Source: Burkholderia anthina (GTDB taxonomy: Bacteria; Pseudomonadota; Gammaproteobacteria; Burkholderiales; Burkholderiaceae). Taken from it: a stretch of 64,000 bases of DNA. The stretch lies in NCBI RefSeq assembly GCF_902498995.1, contig NZ_CABVLY010000004.1, forward strand, positions 1 to 64,000, written 5' to 3'. The translations under genes were made by a program, and so were the position numbers. Below, one piece after another: positions 27,039-36,632 of this stretch. Position 1 is the first letter of the stretch, and every line of letters begins with the position of its first letter. The notes beneath the pieces were generated by a model. The model saw only the letters and a list, made by a program, of their open reading frames with translations, did no database searches and had not been told where the DNA came from.

Positions 27039-28103
27039 ATGAGACACATCAAGCTAGCCGTCGCCGGCGCGGGACTCATCGGCCGCCGCCATATCGAACT
27101 GGTCCAGGCCAGCGAGCGCTGCCGCCTGTCGGCCATCGTCGATCCGAGTCCCGCTGCACGGGACGTTGCGGAGGCTGCCGGCGTCCCGCTGTACCGAACC
27201 CTCGATCAGCTGTTCGGCGAGTGCCGTCCCGATGGCGTAGTCCTCGCGACGCCTAACCAGCTGCATGTCGCACAGGCGCTCGAATGCATCGTGGCCGGCG
27301 TTCCGGCGCTGATCGAAAAGCCGGTTGCCCATACCCTCGAAGAAGGCGAGCGGCTGCTGGACGCTGCCGATCGCGGCGGCGTGCCGTTGCTCGTCGGTCA
27401 TCACCGGGCGCACAGCCCGATTCTCGCGAAAGCGCGCGACGTGATCCGCCAGGGCCGACTCGGCAAGATCGTCAGCGTTGCGGGAAGCGCGGTGTTCTAC
27501 AAGCCCGACGATTACTTCGACATTGCGCCCTGGCGCCGTCAGGCCGGCGGTGGCCCGATCCTGATCAACATGATTCATGAAATTGGAAACCTGCGCTCGC
27601 TGTGCGGCGAGATTGTCGCGGTCCAGGCGCTGTCGTCCAACGTCACGCGCGGCTTTCCGGTCGAGGATACGGTTGCGATCAACCTGCGTTTCGAGAACGG
27701 CGCGCTCGGCACGTTTCTGCTGTCCGATACCGCGGCGTCCGCGCGCAGCTGGGAACAGACGTCGCAGGAAAACAAGAGCTACCCGACCTACGGTGACGAG
27801 GACTGCTATGTAATCGCGGGCGACCAGGGTTCCTTGTCCGTGCCGACGATGCGTGTCAAGTCGTACGCCCGCAAGGAGGACCGCTCGTGGTGGAAGCCGT
27901 TCGAGATGGCGGTCGAGGCAATCGATCGCGCGGACCCGCTCGAACGCCAGCTCGCGCACTTCTGCGACGTGATCGAAGGCAAAGCGCAGCCGCTCGTGAC
28001 GGTATTCGACGGCCTGCAAAATCTGCGGATCATCGAAGCGATTGCAGAAGCAGCGCGCAGCGGCGCGATCGTCGAGACGAACCGCGCAAGCATGACGGCC
28101 TGA
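27039..28103 (+). CDS. Gfo/Idh/MocA family NAD(P)-dependent oxidoreductase
   Basis: Protein of 354 residues with an N-terminal Rossmann motif (VAGAGLIGRRHIELVQ, GxGxxG at about 9-14), the family EKP motif in ALIEKPVAHTLEEGE near 95, and a C-terminal Gfo/Idh fold with HEIGNLRSLCGEI (the H that serves in catalysis). Members oxidise sugars, inositols or cyclitols, or reduce keto-sugars. Divergent LysR gene upstream; MHS-family transporter 141 bases downstream. The trio looks like a small uptake-and-oxidation unit for a polyol or sugar acid. Confidence 0.88.
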   Translation: MRHIKLAVAGAGLIGRRHIELVQASERCRLSAIVDPSPAARDVAEAAGVPLYRTLDQLFGECRPDGVVLATPNQLHVAQALECIVAGVPALIEKPVAHTLEEGERLLDAADRGGVPLLVGHHRAHSPILAKARDVIRQGRLGKIVSVAGSAVFYKPDDYFDIAPWRRQAGGGPILINMIHEIGNLRSLCGEIVAVQALSSNVTRGFPVEDTVAINLRFENGALGTFLLSDTAASARSWEQTSQENKSYPTYGDEDCYVIAGDQGSLSVPTMRVKSYARKEDRSWWKPFEMAVEAIDRADPLERQLAHFCDVIEGKAQPLVTVFDGLQNLRIIEAIAEAARSGAIVETNRASMTA

Positions 28104-28244
28104 AACCGCCAACGGCAACGGCGTCCGCCGAGGGGCCTTGCCGCATTTCGATCGACGGAAGGAAGACGCGAATCCGAATCGCGCCGGATGTTTCTCTCAC
28201 GGAGAGACGGATAAACAGCTTCGCGCAAGCGAACAGGAGACAAC

Positions 28245-29588
28245 ATGTCAACGAGCAACACCCCTACGCCCGCCGGAAAGAAAACGCCGGCCATGGCGGC
28301 CCTCGCGGCCTGGATCGGCAGTGCGATGGAGTACTACGACTTCTTCATTTACGGTACGGCCGCCGCGCTGGTTTTCGGGAAGGTCTTCTTTCCGGGATCG
28401 AGCCCGTCGATGGGGCTGTTGCTGGCGCTGGCGACATTCGGCGTCGGCTATGTCGCGCGGCCGGTGGGCGCGTTCTTTCTCGGTCATATCGGCGACAAGT
28501 TTGGCCGCAAGCGCGTGCTTGTCTTCACGCTGGTACTGATGGGGGCGTCCACCTTCCTGGTGGGATGCCTGCCGACCTACGGCCACGTGGGAATGCTCGC
28601 ACCGGCGCTGCTCGTCCTGCTGCGGCTCTGCCAGGGCTTCTCGGCATCCGGCGAGCAGGCGGGGGCGAACTCGATGTCGCTCGAGCACGCGCCGTCGGAC
28701 CGACGCGCATTCTTCACGAGCTTTACGCTCAGCGGCACGCAGGCCGGCCTGATCCTCGCGACGGCCGTCTTCCTGCCGATCTCTCGCCTGCCGGAAGACC
28801 AGTTGCTGTCGTGGGGCTGGCGCGTCCCGTTCTGGCTGAGCGCAGTCGTCGTGCTCATCGGCTACCTGATTCGCCGCAACCTGAACGAGACGCCCGTATT
28901 CGAGCAAGAGCAGCGAACCCGGCACGTCGCGCGGATGCCGCTCGCGGTGCTGTTCAAGCACTATTCCGGCGACGTGCTGCGCGTCGTGCTCTGCGCGCTC
29001 GTATCGACCGTCAGCACGATCTTCGGCGTGTTCGCCCTGTCGTATGCCGTCAACGTCGTCAAAATCGATCGCGGAACGATGTTGTGGGTCGCCATCCTGA
29101 CCAACATCGTCGCGCTGGTGGCCATCCCGCTGTTCGCGATGCTGGCGGACAGGATCGGACGCAAGCCCGTCTACCTGTTCGGCATCCTCGGGCCGGCGGT
29201 GCTGATGTTCCCGTATCTGTGGTCCATCGAGCAGCAGAACGTTCCGCTGATCTTCCTGTTCGGCGTGCTCATGTCGGGCGTCGCATACAGCGCGTCCAAC
29301 GGCATCTGGCCTTCGTTTTTCGCGGAAATGTTCGATACGCGCGTCCGCCTGTCGGGGATGGCGATCGGAACGCAGATCGGCTTCGCGCTCGCGGGCTTTG
29401 CCCCCACCATTGCCGCGGCCCTGATGAAGACGGGCCCGGGCGCATGGGTGCCGGTTGCCTGGTTCGTTGCCGGCGCATGCGCGTTGGCCGCGCTTGCGAC
29501 GCTGACGGCGCGGGAAACATACGACATCGAGATGGACGACCTTGGCCGAAAGGAAGATTCCCCGGTCGGCACGAAGGCCCATGTCTGA
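28245..29588 (+). CDS. MFS transporter, metabolite:H+ symporter (MHS) family
   Basis: Protein of 447 residues with 12 predicted membrane segments. MAALAAWIGSAMEYYDFFIY and GTAAALVFGKVFFPG are the characteristic MHS opening, GHIGDKFGRKRVLVFTLVLM is the loop 2-3 MFS motif, and PALLVLLRLCQGFSASGEQAG carries the MHS RxxQGxxxxGE motif. Relatives carry shikimate, proline/betaine, alpha-ketoglutarate or citrate. Follows the oxidoreductase on the same strand. ATG 28245 with GGAGACAAC upstream. Confidence 0.9.
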   Translation: MSTSNTPTPAGKKTPAMAALAAWIGSAMEYYDFFIYGTAAALVFGKVFFPGSSPSMGLLLALATFGVGYVARPVGAFFLGHIGDKFGRKRVLVFTLVLMGASTFLVGCLPTYGHVGMLAPALLVLLRLCQGFSASGEQAGANSMSLEHAPSDRRAFFTSFTLSGTQAGLILATAVFLPISRLPEDQLLSWGWRVPFWLSAVVVLIGYLIRRNLNETPVFEQEQRTRHVARMPLAVLFKHYSGDVLRVVLCALVSTVSTIFGVFALSYAVNVVKIDRGTMLWVAILTNIVALVAIPLFAMLADRIGRKPVYLFGILGPAVLMFPYLWSIEQQNVPLIFLFGVLMSGVAYSASNGIWPSFFAEMFDTRVRLSGMAIGTQIGFALAGFAPTIAAALMKTGPGAWVPVAWFVAGACALAALATLTARETYDIEMDDLGRKEDSPVGTKAHV

Positions 29589-29833
29589 CGCTGCGGCGGA
29601 AAGAGGACGATGCATGAGAAAGATGCCACGGCGCTCGCTCCGGGCCGGTGTCGTGGCATCTGCCCGGTAGTCTTCGTGGCCTTCCGCCGCCGGGCTTGCC
29701 GGGGCCTCGTTCGGGCGCTGCTACTTGAACACGGTCCGTCGGGATATGAGAATAGCGGCGTTGTCTCATGCAATCTCGGGCAAGTCCTTGCTTCGGACCT
29801 TGTCCCGATCCCGTCAGGTCGGTCGATATCGTC

Positions 29834-30808
29834 ATGGTGCGTCAATTCGAAATCAGCGAAACCCTGGTCGGCGCGCTTTCGCTGCGCGCCATCAAGTCAT
29901 TTCTCGCGGCCGCGAAGTTCAGCAGCTTTACGGGGGCCGCCAACGCACTGAGCGTGACCCCGGCAGCCGTCAGCAAGCAGGTGCGGGAACTGGAGGACTA
30001 TCTCGGGACGGCGCTGTTCGTCCGCTCGGGTAGAACCGTCGCACTGACGGCCGATGGCGAGATGTTCAAGGACGCCGCCCAGCTTTCGCTGATCAATATT
30101 CATCAGGCCGCCGAACGCCTGCGCAAGAGAATTCCCGCCCGGCAGACCCTGATCGTGTGCTGTTCGCCGGCGTTCTCGGCGCTGTGGCTCCATAGGCGGC
30201 TACCCGAATTCCTTCAAGACGCCCCGGATATCGAACTCACCGTGCTGGCCACGCAGAACTTCATCTCGATGGAAGCCGGCGTGCAGCCGGACGTGTACAT
30301 CGCCAAGCTGGCCAGCCTGCGTGACGGATACGACAGCGAGCACCTGTTCGACGACGAGGTCTATCCGGTCTGCACTCCGCAATATCTGCAGCGTCATGGT
30401 CCGATCGCGGCGCCCGAAGGTTTGCTCGACATGGCGCTGCTGGATCTCAGCGCTTACGGCCGCTCGCAGATTTCCGAGCATATCGACTGGAAGGTCTGGC
30501 TGGCGCTGCACGACGTCGATACAAACTGGCGCGCCGATATCCCGCGGCAGCTATTCACCAGCAACGATTATCCGGCCATCGTGCAACTGGCCCTGGCGCA
30601 TCAGGGGGTGGCCCTGGGCTGGCATCATCTCGTCGGGCATCTGGTGGACAGCGGCGACCTGGTGCGCCCGCTGCCGCACTCGACCGTCATGCGGAATCGC
30701 GGCCATTACCTCTCCGTGCGGAAAGACAAGGCGGACGCGAGCGTGTGCAAACGCTTCTGCCAGTGGATCAGGCAGCAACTCGCCGTGCCATCTTCAACCA
30801 AAAGTTGA
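29834..30808 (+). CDS. LysR-family transcriptional regulator
   Basis: Protein of 324 residues. Helix-turn-helix: SLRAIKSFLAAAKFSSFTGA, NALSVTPAAVSKQVRELEDY, LGTALFVRSGRTVALTADGE. The effector domain (LIVCCSPAFSALWLHRRLPE) is of the GcvA/AmpR type. It lies 100 bases before the first proline-racemase-family gene and on the same strand, and is the obvious candidate to control it. The start at 29834 is chosen over 29768 because the DNA-binding domain begins shortly afterwards. Confidence 0.9.
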   Translation: MVRQFEISETLVGALSLRAIKSFLAAAKFSSFTGAANALSVTPAAVSKQVRELEDYLGTALFVRSGRTVALTADGEMFKDAAQLSLINIHQAAERLRKRIPARQTLIVCCSPAFSALWLHRRLPEFLQDAPDIELTVLATQNFISMEAGVQPDVYIAKLASLRDGYDSEHLFDDEVYPVCTPQYLQRHGPIAAPEGLLDMALLDLSAYGRSQISEHIDWKVWLALHDVDTNWRADIPRQLFTSNDYPAIVQLALAHQGVALGWHHLVGHLVDSGDLVRPLPHSTVMRNRGHYLSVRKDKADASVCKRFCQWIRQQLAVPSSTKS

Positions 30809-30908
30809 AGGAATGCCGGACGAAATGTCGCTTAAGTTCGCGACGAAATCGGCATAAATTCCTCTTCACGCCGCGCAGGGGCGGCGGTACGCAAGAGGAC
30901 ATCGGCAC

Positions 30909-31976
30909 ATGGGTTTCAAGCGAAGCATCCACGCGGTGGAGACCCATTCGGGTATTCCGATGCGCGTCGTGACCGGCGGCATCCCGCATATTCCCGGCGA
31001 CACCGTCCAGGCCAAGATGAAATGGCTGGCGGCCAACGACGACGGACTGCGCAAGCTGCTGCTGCGCGAGCCGCGCGGCTACCCGGCCCACTGTTGCAAC
31101 ATCGTCGTGCCGCCGTGCCACCCGGAGGCGGACGCCGGTTACATCATCCTGGAGCAGGTCGAATACCCGATGATGTCGGGCGGCAACACCATCTCGGTCG
31201 CCACCGTGCTGCTGGAAATGGGCATGCTGCCGATGCGCGAGCCGGTGACCGAACTGACGCTGGAGGCGCCGGCCGGCCTGATCCGCATCACGGCCGAGTG
31301 CCGGGACGGCAAGGTCAGGCGCGTGAAGTTCAGGAACGTACCGGCATTTGCCGCGCATCTGGATGCCGTCGTCGACGTGCCGCATCTGGGCAAGGTGCGC
31401 GTGGACGTCGGCTGGGGCGGCATGTTCTACGCGATTGCCGACGTGCGCCAGTTTCCGGGGCTCGAACTGAAGCCCGAACACGGCAAGGAGATCGCGCGGA
31501 TCTCGGCCATGATCCGGCAGGCCGCCATCGAACAGTTGCCGGTTGCGCACCCCGATTATCCGGGCGTCGGCATCACGATTTCCCAGCTCTCGGGCCCCAC
31601 CGACGACCCGCGGGCCGACTGGAAGAACGCCGTCACGATGCCCACCGGGCCGCTCTCGTGGGACGATCCGGCCACGTGGACCGGCGCGATCGACCGCTGC
31701 CCGTGCGGCACCGGCACCTGCGCGAAAATGGCCGTGCTGCACGCCAGGGGCGAACTGCCGCTGCATCGGGACTTCCGGCACCAGGGCATCCTCGGTACCG
31801 TCTTTACCGGCCGCCTGGAGGCGGCGACCCGTATCGGCGAGCATGCGGCCGTGGTGCCGACGCTGGCCGGCACCAGCTGGATCCATGGCATTCATACCAT
31901 CGTGCTGGATCACGACGATCCCTTTCCCGAGGGCTATACCCTCGGGGACATCTGGCCGAAACAGCAGGAACGGTAG
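30909..31976 (+). CDS. proline racemase superfamily enzyme (hydroxyproline epimerase or 3-hydroxyproline dehydratase)
   Basis: Protein of 355 residues with the superfamily scaffold: HAVETHSGIPMRVVTGGIPH, GDTVQAKMKWL, NIVVPPCHPEADAGYI. The first catalytic position is Ser90 (YPMMSGGNT, where racemases have MCGH) and the second is Cys266 (CPCGTGTCAKMA). The Ser/Cys pair is known in 4-hydroxyproline 2-epimerases and trans-3-hydroxy-L-proline dehydratases and speaks against proline racemase itself. The next gene, 12 bases on, encodes a putative pyrroline-2-carboxylate reductase, which is what a 3-hydroxyproline dehydratase needs. The dehydratase reading is therefore favoured. ATG 30909 starts MGFKRSIHAVE. 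Confidence 0.88.
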   Translation: MGFKRSIHAVETHSGIPMRVVTGGIPHIPGDTVQAKMKWLAANDDGLRKLLLREPRGYPAHCCNIVVPPCHPEADAGYIILEQVEYPMMSGGNTISVATVLLEMGMLPMREPVTELTLEAPAGLIRITAECRDGKVRRVKFRNVPAFAAHLDAVVDVPHLGKVRVDVGWGGMFYAIADVRQFPGLELKPEHGKEIARISAMIRQAAIEQLPVAHPDYPGVGITISQLSGPTDDPRADWKNAVTMPTGPLSWDDPATWTGAIDRCPCGTGTCAKMAVLHARGELPLHRDFRHQGILGTVFTGRLEAATRIGEHAAVVPTLAGTSWIHGIHTIVLDHDDPFPEGYTLGDIWPKQQER

Positions 31977-31987
31977 GAGCGGTACGC

Positions 31988-32920
31988 ATGCAGATCATTT
32001 CCGCGCAGCAGATTCAGTCGGTGCTCGACTGGCCCGGCGTTCTCGACGCGTTGCACCGCGGGCACGCCGGTGCCCGGCCCAGCGGCGGCAGCTACTTCAT
32101 CGGGGATTCGAGCTTCGGCCTGTTCAGCCGCGGCGTGATCCTGCCGGGCAGGGGGGCCGGGATCAAGATCGCGTCGATCCATCCGGCCAATGGCGCGGCC
32201 GTCCCGCCGCTGCCGTCGGAGCAGGCCGCGTTTCTGGTCCTGGACGAGCGCACGAAGGGGCTCGTCGCGATGCTGGACGGCCCCGAAATCACGCGCTGGA
32301 AAACCGCGGCCGATTCCGCGCTGGCGGCCCGCATGCTGTGCCGCGAGCACAGCGAAGTCCTGCTGGTGCTGGGCGGGGGGCCGGTTGCACGGTGGTTGAC
32401 GGACGCCTACCTGCACATCCGGCCGTCCATTCGCGAAGTGCTGTTGTGGAATCGCACGCAGTCGCGGCTGGAAGCCGCGCGCTCGGCGCTCGAGGCAAGA
32501 AACGTCCGGGTACGCCTTGTCGACGACCTCGATGCCGCGGTCGCGCGCGCAGACATCATCACGGCCGCCACCAGCGCCTCCACGCCCGTGATCCGGGGCG
32601 CGTGCGTTCGCCCCGGCACCCATGTCGATCTGGTGGGCGGATACCGGGCCGACATGCAGGAGGCCGATTGCGATGTGTTCCGCGGGGCGCGGATCTTCGT
32701 GGACGACCGCCAGAATGCCGTTCAGTCGGGCGACATTCAAATCCCGCTGCAAGCGGGCGTGATCCGGGAGCGCGATATCGAAGGCGATCTGTTCGATCTG
32801 TGCCGGATGACGGCGTTTCGTCGTTCGGCAGAAGACCGGACGGTTTACAAGAATGCCGGCGGCGCGCATCTGGATCTGATCGTCAGCCAGTATGTCGTCG
32901 AGCAATTGAAACTACGCTAG
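31988..32920 (+). CDS. ornithine cyclodeaminase / mu-crystallin family, putative delta1-pyrroline-2-carboxylate reductase
   Basis: Protein of 310 residues. GAGIKIASIHPANG and AAFLVLDERTKGLVAMLDGP are family strands; the NAD(P) fold begins at EVLLVLGGGPVARWLTDAYL, with WNRT as second strand and ITAATSASTPVI after it. LVGGYRADMQEADC, close to the LIGAFTPxMxE motif, is also typical. Family members include ornithine and alanine dehydrogenases and pyrroline-2-carboxylate reductases. Directly behind a hydroxyproline-type proline-racemase enzyme, reduction of delta1-pyrroline-2-carboxylate to L-proline is the best fit. Probably co-transcribed (11-base gap, RBS TAGGAGCGG). Confidence 0.8.
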   Translation: MQIISAQQIQSVLDWPGVLDALHRGHAGARPSGGSYFIGDSSFGLFSRGVILPGRGAGIKIASIHPANGAAVPPLPSEQAAFLVLDERTKGLVAMLDGPEITRWKTAADSALAARMLCREHSEVLLVLGGGPVARWLTDAYLHIRPSIREVLLWNRTQSRLEAARSALEARNVRVRLVDDLDAAVARADIITAATSASTPVIRGACVRPGTHVDLVGGYRADMQEADCDVFRGARIFVDDRQNAVQSGDIQIPLQAGVIRERDIEGDLFDLCRMTAFRRSAEDRTVYKNAGGAHLDLIVSQYVVEQLKLR

Positions 32921-33207
32921 GGAGGCCCTGGCCAACCGGCCCGGCGTCAGACGGGGTGAAAAACCCGTTCGGCCGATTCGCCTACGTTTTCGATTGTGGC
33001 ATCGGCGACCGTTGTACGCGTCGGCAGCGGCCAGTCGTTTTTCGACCGTCGCCTGCCAGAAGCGGTATCGCGCCGGATCGCGCCGGATCGTTGACGAACG
33101 GGCACGGCGCGCCCGGATCTCCGCCAGCTCTCCCGACCGCCACCGCCTCCCACGGCCCACCCCCCGCGCTACCCGCTAGAATTGCGGTTTTAGCCCGGAA
33201 CACGTCC

Positions 33208-34653
33208 ATGTCTTTTGCCTCGCTTGGCCTGATCGAGCCGTTGCTGCGTAATCTGCAGAACCTCAATTACCAGACACCTACGCCGGTGCAGGCCAAGGCG
33301 ATACCTGCTGTCCTGGGTGGCAACGACGTCATGGCCGCAGCCCAGACCGGCACCGGCAAAACCGCCGGTTTTGCGCTGCCGCTGCTGCAACGGCTGGTGC
33401 AACACGGCCCGGCCGTATCCAGCAACCGCGCGCGCGTTCTCGTGCTGGTGCCCACGCGTGAACTGGCCGAACAAGTGCTGCAGAGCTTCGTCGAATACGG
33501 CCAGGGCCTCGACCTGCGATTCCTGGCCGCCTACGGCGGCGTGAGCATCAACCCGCAGATGATGAAGCTGCGCAAAGGCGTGGACGTGCTCGTTGCCACG
33601 CCGGGCCGTTTGCTCGACCTCAATCGCCAGAACGCCGTGCAGTTCGATCAGGTCCAGACGCTGGTGCTGGACGAAGCCGACCGCATGCTCGATCTGGGCT
33701 TCGCGCGCGAACTCAACGCCGTCTTTGCCGCGCTGCCTGCTCGGCGCCAGACGCTGCTGTTCTCCGCGACCTTCACCGACGATATCCGCGCGATGGCGGC
33801 GAGTATTCTGCACAGCCCGGTCAATATCAGCGTCAGCCCGCCCAATGCCACGGCCAGCAAGATCAAGCAGTGGGTGGTGCCGGTGGACAAAAGGAACAAG
33901 CCCGAGCTGTTCATGCACCTGGTGGCCGAGAACAACTGGGAGCACGCGCTGGTGTTCGTCAAGACCCGCAACGGCGTCGATTATCTGGCGGCCATGCTGG
34001 ACGAGGCGGGCTACGCGGTCGACACCATCCACGGTGACAAGCCGCAACCGGCGCGCCTGCGTGCGCTGGAGCGCTTCAAGACGGGCGAAGTACAGATGCT
34101 GGTCGCGACCGATGTGGCGGCGCGCGGACTGGATATCGACGACCTGCCGCTGGTGATCAACGTCGATCTGCCGATCGTCGCGCAAGACTACGTGCACCGT
34201 ATCGGCCGTACCGGCCGCGCGGGCGCGAGCGGTGTGGCGGTGTCCCTCGTGTGTGCCGACGAAGCCCCGCAGCTGGCCGCGATCGAAGCGCTGATCCGGC
34301 AGACGCTGCGCCGTGAAGAAGAGCCGGGTTTTGAAGCCGAGCACCGCGTGCCGGAAACCAGCGCGACGGGCCAGATCATCAAGAAACCCAAAAAGCCGAA
34401 GAAACCCAAAGTGCCGCAAGGCGCGCCGAGCGCCATGCCGGCGGCCGGCAAAAAGCCGCGGCCGCAAGGTGGCGAAGGCAAACGCAAGCCCGCGGGCCAG
34501 CGCGCGGCCCCTGCGGGTAAAGGCGCGAGCGTAGTCAGCGGGAGTCCGTTCAGCGTGCAGAAGCCGCGCGCCAAACCCGCCGGCAAGCCGGCTGCGGGGG
34601 CACGCAAGCCGGCCGCCAAACCTGCTGGCGGCGCCGGTAAACGCCGGCCGTGA
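33208..34653 (+). CDS. rhlE: DEAD-box ATP-dependent RNA helicase, RhlE type
   Basis: Protein of 481 residues with all core motifs: Q motif (PTPVQAKAIPAVLGG), I AAQTGTGKT, Ia PTRELAEQ, Ib TPGRLLDL, II DEAD, III SAT, IV FVKTR, V ATDVAARGLDIDDL and VI HRIGRTGRAG. The last about 110 residues are Lys/Pro/Ala/Gly-rich (KKPKKPKKPKVPQGAP, KPAGKPAAGARKPAAKPAGG), a basic RNA-binding tail usual for RhlE. RhlE remodels RNA in ribosome assembly and decay. It starts at ATG 33208; the region 32921-33207 is its leader and contains a tandem CGCCGGATCG pair at 33071-33090. It interrupts the two proline-related groups and is unrelated to them. Confidence 0.95.
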   Translation: MSFASLGLIEPLLRNLQNLNYQTPTPVQAKAIPAVLGGNDVMAAAQTGTGKTAGFALPLLQRLVQHGPAVSSNRARVLVLVPTRELAEQVLQSFVEYGQGLDLRFLAAYGGVSINPQMMKLRKGVDVLVATPGRLLDLNRQNAVQFDQVQTLVLDEADRMLDLGFARELNAVFAALPARRQTLLFSATFTDDIRAMAASILHSPVNISVSPPNATASKIKQWVVPVDKRNKPELFMHLVAENNWEHALVFVKTRNGVDYLAAMLDEAGYAVDTIHGDKPQPARLRALERFKTGEVQMLVATDVAARGLDIDDLPLVINVDLPIVAQDYVHRIGRTGRAGASGVAVSLVCADEAPQLAAIEALIRQTLRREEEPGFEAEHRVPETSATGQIIKKPKKPKKPKVPQGAPSAMPAAGKKPRPQGGEGKRKPAGQRAAPAGKGASVVSGSPFSVQKPRAKPAGKPAAGARKPAAKPAGGAGKRRP

Positions 34654-34704
34654 TTCCTGGGGATGCGTAACGCCGCCTGTCCTTCATTCAGGAAGCCCGT
34701 TCCC

Positions 34705-35229
34705 ATGATGCAGGCAGAGATCGAAGCACCGGGGCCGGCTGGCCCGCTGAGCGGCACGCTGTTGTCTCCGGCCGGGAGCGGTGCCCCGGTCGTGCTGATT
34801 TCCGTCGTCGCCCGCGCCGACCAAAACTACTTCAATGTGCGGGTGCCGTCGCTTGCGACATCGAAGGGCGGCCCGCTGGAGGTTTCCTCGTTGTACAACG
34901 ACGAGGTGACGGTTTTCTACGCGACAACCCATCGGCATTTTTTCTCCGCGCTGGGCAATGCCGTCGAGCCCGGCGGGGCAATCGAGTTCATCCAGAAGAT
35001 TCTCGACGAACGACTCGCGGTGGTCTCGTCCATTTGCACCGGCGACGCGATCATACGAGACGGTGTCTTTTCAAGCGGTGCAGTTCCGGTAGACACGATC
35101 CCGTCCGCAAATTATGAGTATTACTACGCAACGTCGATGCGCGTGCGTTCGTGGCGAGGCACTTTCGACACCGAGTTCGCGGCTCCTTACGTCAAAGGCA
35201 AGCCGCCGGCCGGCAACGGGCGAAAGTAA
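34705..35229 (+). CDS. hypothetical protein with a hydrolase-like N-terminus
   Basis: A 174-residue reading. The first about 32 residues (GPAGPLSGTLLSPAGSGAPV then VLIS) look like the opening strands of an alpha/beta hydrolase, but no GxSxG serine, acid or histidine site follows. The remainder (NYFNVRVPSLATSKGGPLEV, TVFYATTHRHFFSALGNAVE, SANYEYYYATSMRVRSWRGT) is unlike hydrolases and has lower G+C at codon third positions than its neighbours. It may be a chimera formed when a foreign fragment joined the start of a hydrolase gene. No function can be given. Confidence 0.45.
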   Translation: MMQAEIEAPGPAGPLSGTLLSPAGSGAPVVLISVVARADQNYFNVRVPSLATSKGGPLEVSSLYNDEVTVFYATTHRHFFSALGNAVEPGGAIEFIQKILDERLAVVSSICTGDAIIRDGVFSSGAVPVDTIPSANYEYYYATSMRVRSWRGTFDTEFAAPYVKGKPPAGNGRK

Positions 35230-35813
35230 CTGCGGCTCGCACAGGGGCCGGCCCATATAACGCTCCTTTACGCGACGATTCCCGTGCCGGGTTCTCCAGC
35301 GAAGACGACGGAGCCGGCCCGCGTGCAATCGCATCGTCGCGTTGCCGACCCCTTGAAAGCCAGGTCGGACTGACCACTGCCCCGGGCAGTACGAAACGGC
35401 GAACGGATTCGGCCGTACTTCCGTGGAAAACCGGCATCGGATCGCCCGTCGGCAAGCGAAGCCGACGGCCGCCGTGAACCGGCCCTTTCTCTTCCGATGC
35501 AACCCGGCTTGCATCGTCCCGCCCCGGTCGCGCCGCACCGCGACACGCATCCGCACGTCGCCGGCTGTTCCGGCTGAGCGCTCGAGGCGCGTCGCATCGA
35601 AGCGAATCAGGGGGCGAGCCGCTGCATGCCGCGGGGTATACCCGCGATTCACTCGAATCCGCCTTTTCCGGGCAAAAAATGTCCGAAACATACAACCGGG
35701 TTCGTTTTTGACGCCATTAACCTAACTTCAACCTTGGGCCGCGGCGGGCATGAGCGGCGGAGCGAGTGATTCAACTTGTTCGATCGTCTGATCGATCCCG
35801 GAGACATCTATAC
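35230..35813. other. intergenic stretch upstream of the amino-acid ABC operon
   Basis: About 580 bases. Overlapping readings on both strands have arginine-rich, non-homologous products and are rejected. The A/T-richer last 150 bases (TTTTTGACGCCATTAACC near 35703-35720) probably carry the promoter of the transporter operon, but no firm -10 was identified. Confidence 0.45.
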
Positions 35814-36632
35814 ATGAATAGCCCCTACCCGTCGGTTGCCGAAGTGAGCGCGGACCGCGCCGCGACGGTCGCGCGACAAGGAGAACCCGTTCTGTGCGTC
35901 GAGCACGTCGGCAAGAACTTCGGACCGCACCGGGTGCTGACCGATGTCAGCTTCGAGATGTATGCGGGCGAAGTGATTGCGATCATCGGGCCCAGCGGCT
36001 CGGGAAAAAGCACGCTGCTTCGCTGTATCAATCAACTCGAGCCGCCGACCGAGGGACGCGTCACCATCGGCGACGTGACGATCGAAGCGGGCAGGCCGCC
36101 GGCACGACGCGCGCTCGTCGCGTTGCGGCGCCGGATCGGGATGGTGTTCCAGTCGTTCAACTTGTTTCCGCATATGACCGTCCTCGAGAACATCAGTCTC
36201 GCCCAGGTCCGCACGATGGGGCGGAGCCGCGCGGAGGCGGACAGGCGCTCCATCGAACTGCTCGGCCGGGTGGGGCTCGCCGACAAGGCGTCGCAGTTTC
36301 CGGTGCGTTGTTCGGGCGGGCAGCAGCAGCGCATCGCCATCGCGCGAGCGCTCGCACTGGAGCCGGAGATCATGCTGTTCGACGAGCCGACATCGGCGCT
36401 GGATCCGGAGCTCGGGCTCGAAGTGCTTGCGGTGATGAAAGAGCTGGCCTCGTCGGGCATGACGATGGTGGTCGTGACGCACGAGATGCACTTCGCCGAG
36501 GAAGTCTCGAACCGCGTACTGCTCATGACGGACGGCAAGGTCGTCGAAGAAGGGCCGAGCGCTCAGGTCATGCGCGCCCCCCGGCACGAGCGCGCGATCC
36601 GCTTTCTTTCCGCGGCGCGGGGGCGGTCATGA
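35814..36632 (+). CDS. polar amino-acid ABC transporter ATP-binding protein
   Basis: Protein of 272 residues of the GlnQ/HisP type. Walker A GPSGSGKST (about 62-70), Q-loop GMVFQSFNLFPHMTVLENI, signature CSGGQQQRIAIARALA, Walker B IMLFDEPTSALDPE, H-loop VVVTHEMHFAEEV. The signature reads CSGGQQQR in place of LSGGQQQR, a minor change. Start ATG 35814 follows GGAGACATC. Its stop overlaps the first permease start (ATGA). With the next three genes it forms a complete importer in front of a proline-racemase-family enzyme, so proline or hydroxyproline is the probable cargo. Confidence 0.9.
   Translation: MNSPYPSVAEVSADRAATVARQGEPVLCVEHVGKNFGPHRVLTDVSFEMYAGEVIAIIGPSGSGKSTLLRCINQLEPPTEGRVTIGDVTIEAGRPPARRALVALRRRIGMVFQSFNLFPHMTVLENISLAQVRTMGRSRAEADRRSIELLGRVGLADKASQFPVRCSGGQQQRIAIARALALEPEIMLFDEPTSALDPELGLEVLAVMKELASSGMTMVVVTHEMHFAEEVSNRVLLMTDGKVVEEGPSAQVMRAPRHERAIRFLSAARGRS

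Noticed and set aside
30909-31976. Assignment as proline racemase
   Set aside because: First catalytic cysteine is serine (Ser90); the Ser/Cys pair and the neighbouring reductase point to hydroxyproline enzymes.
33071-33090. Tandem CGCCGGATCG pair
   Set aside because: Ten-base units, only two copies, common composition in this genome; no function suggested.
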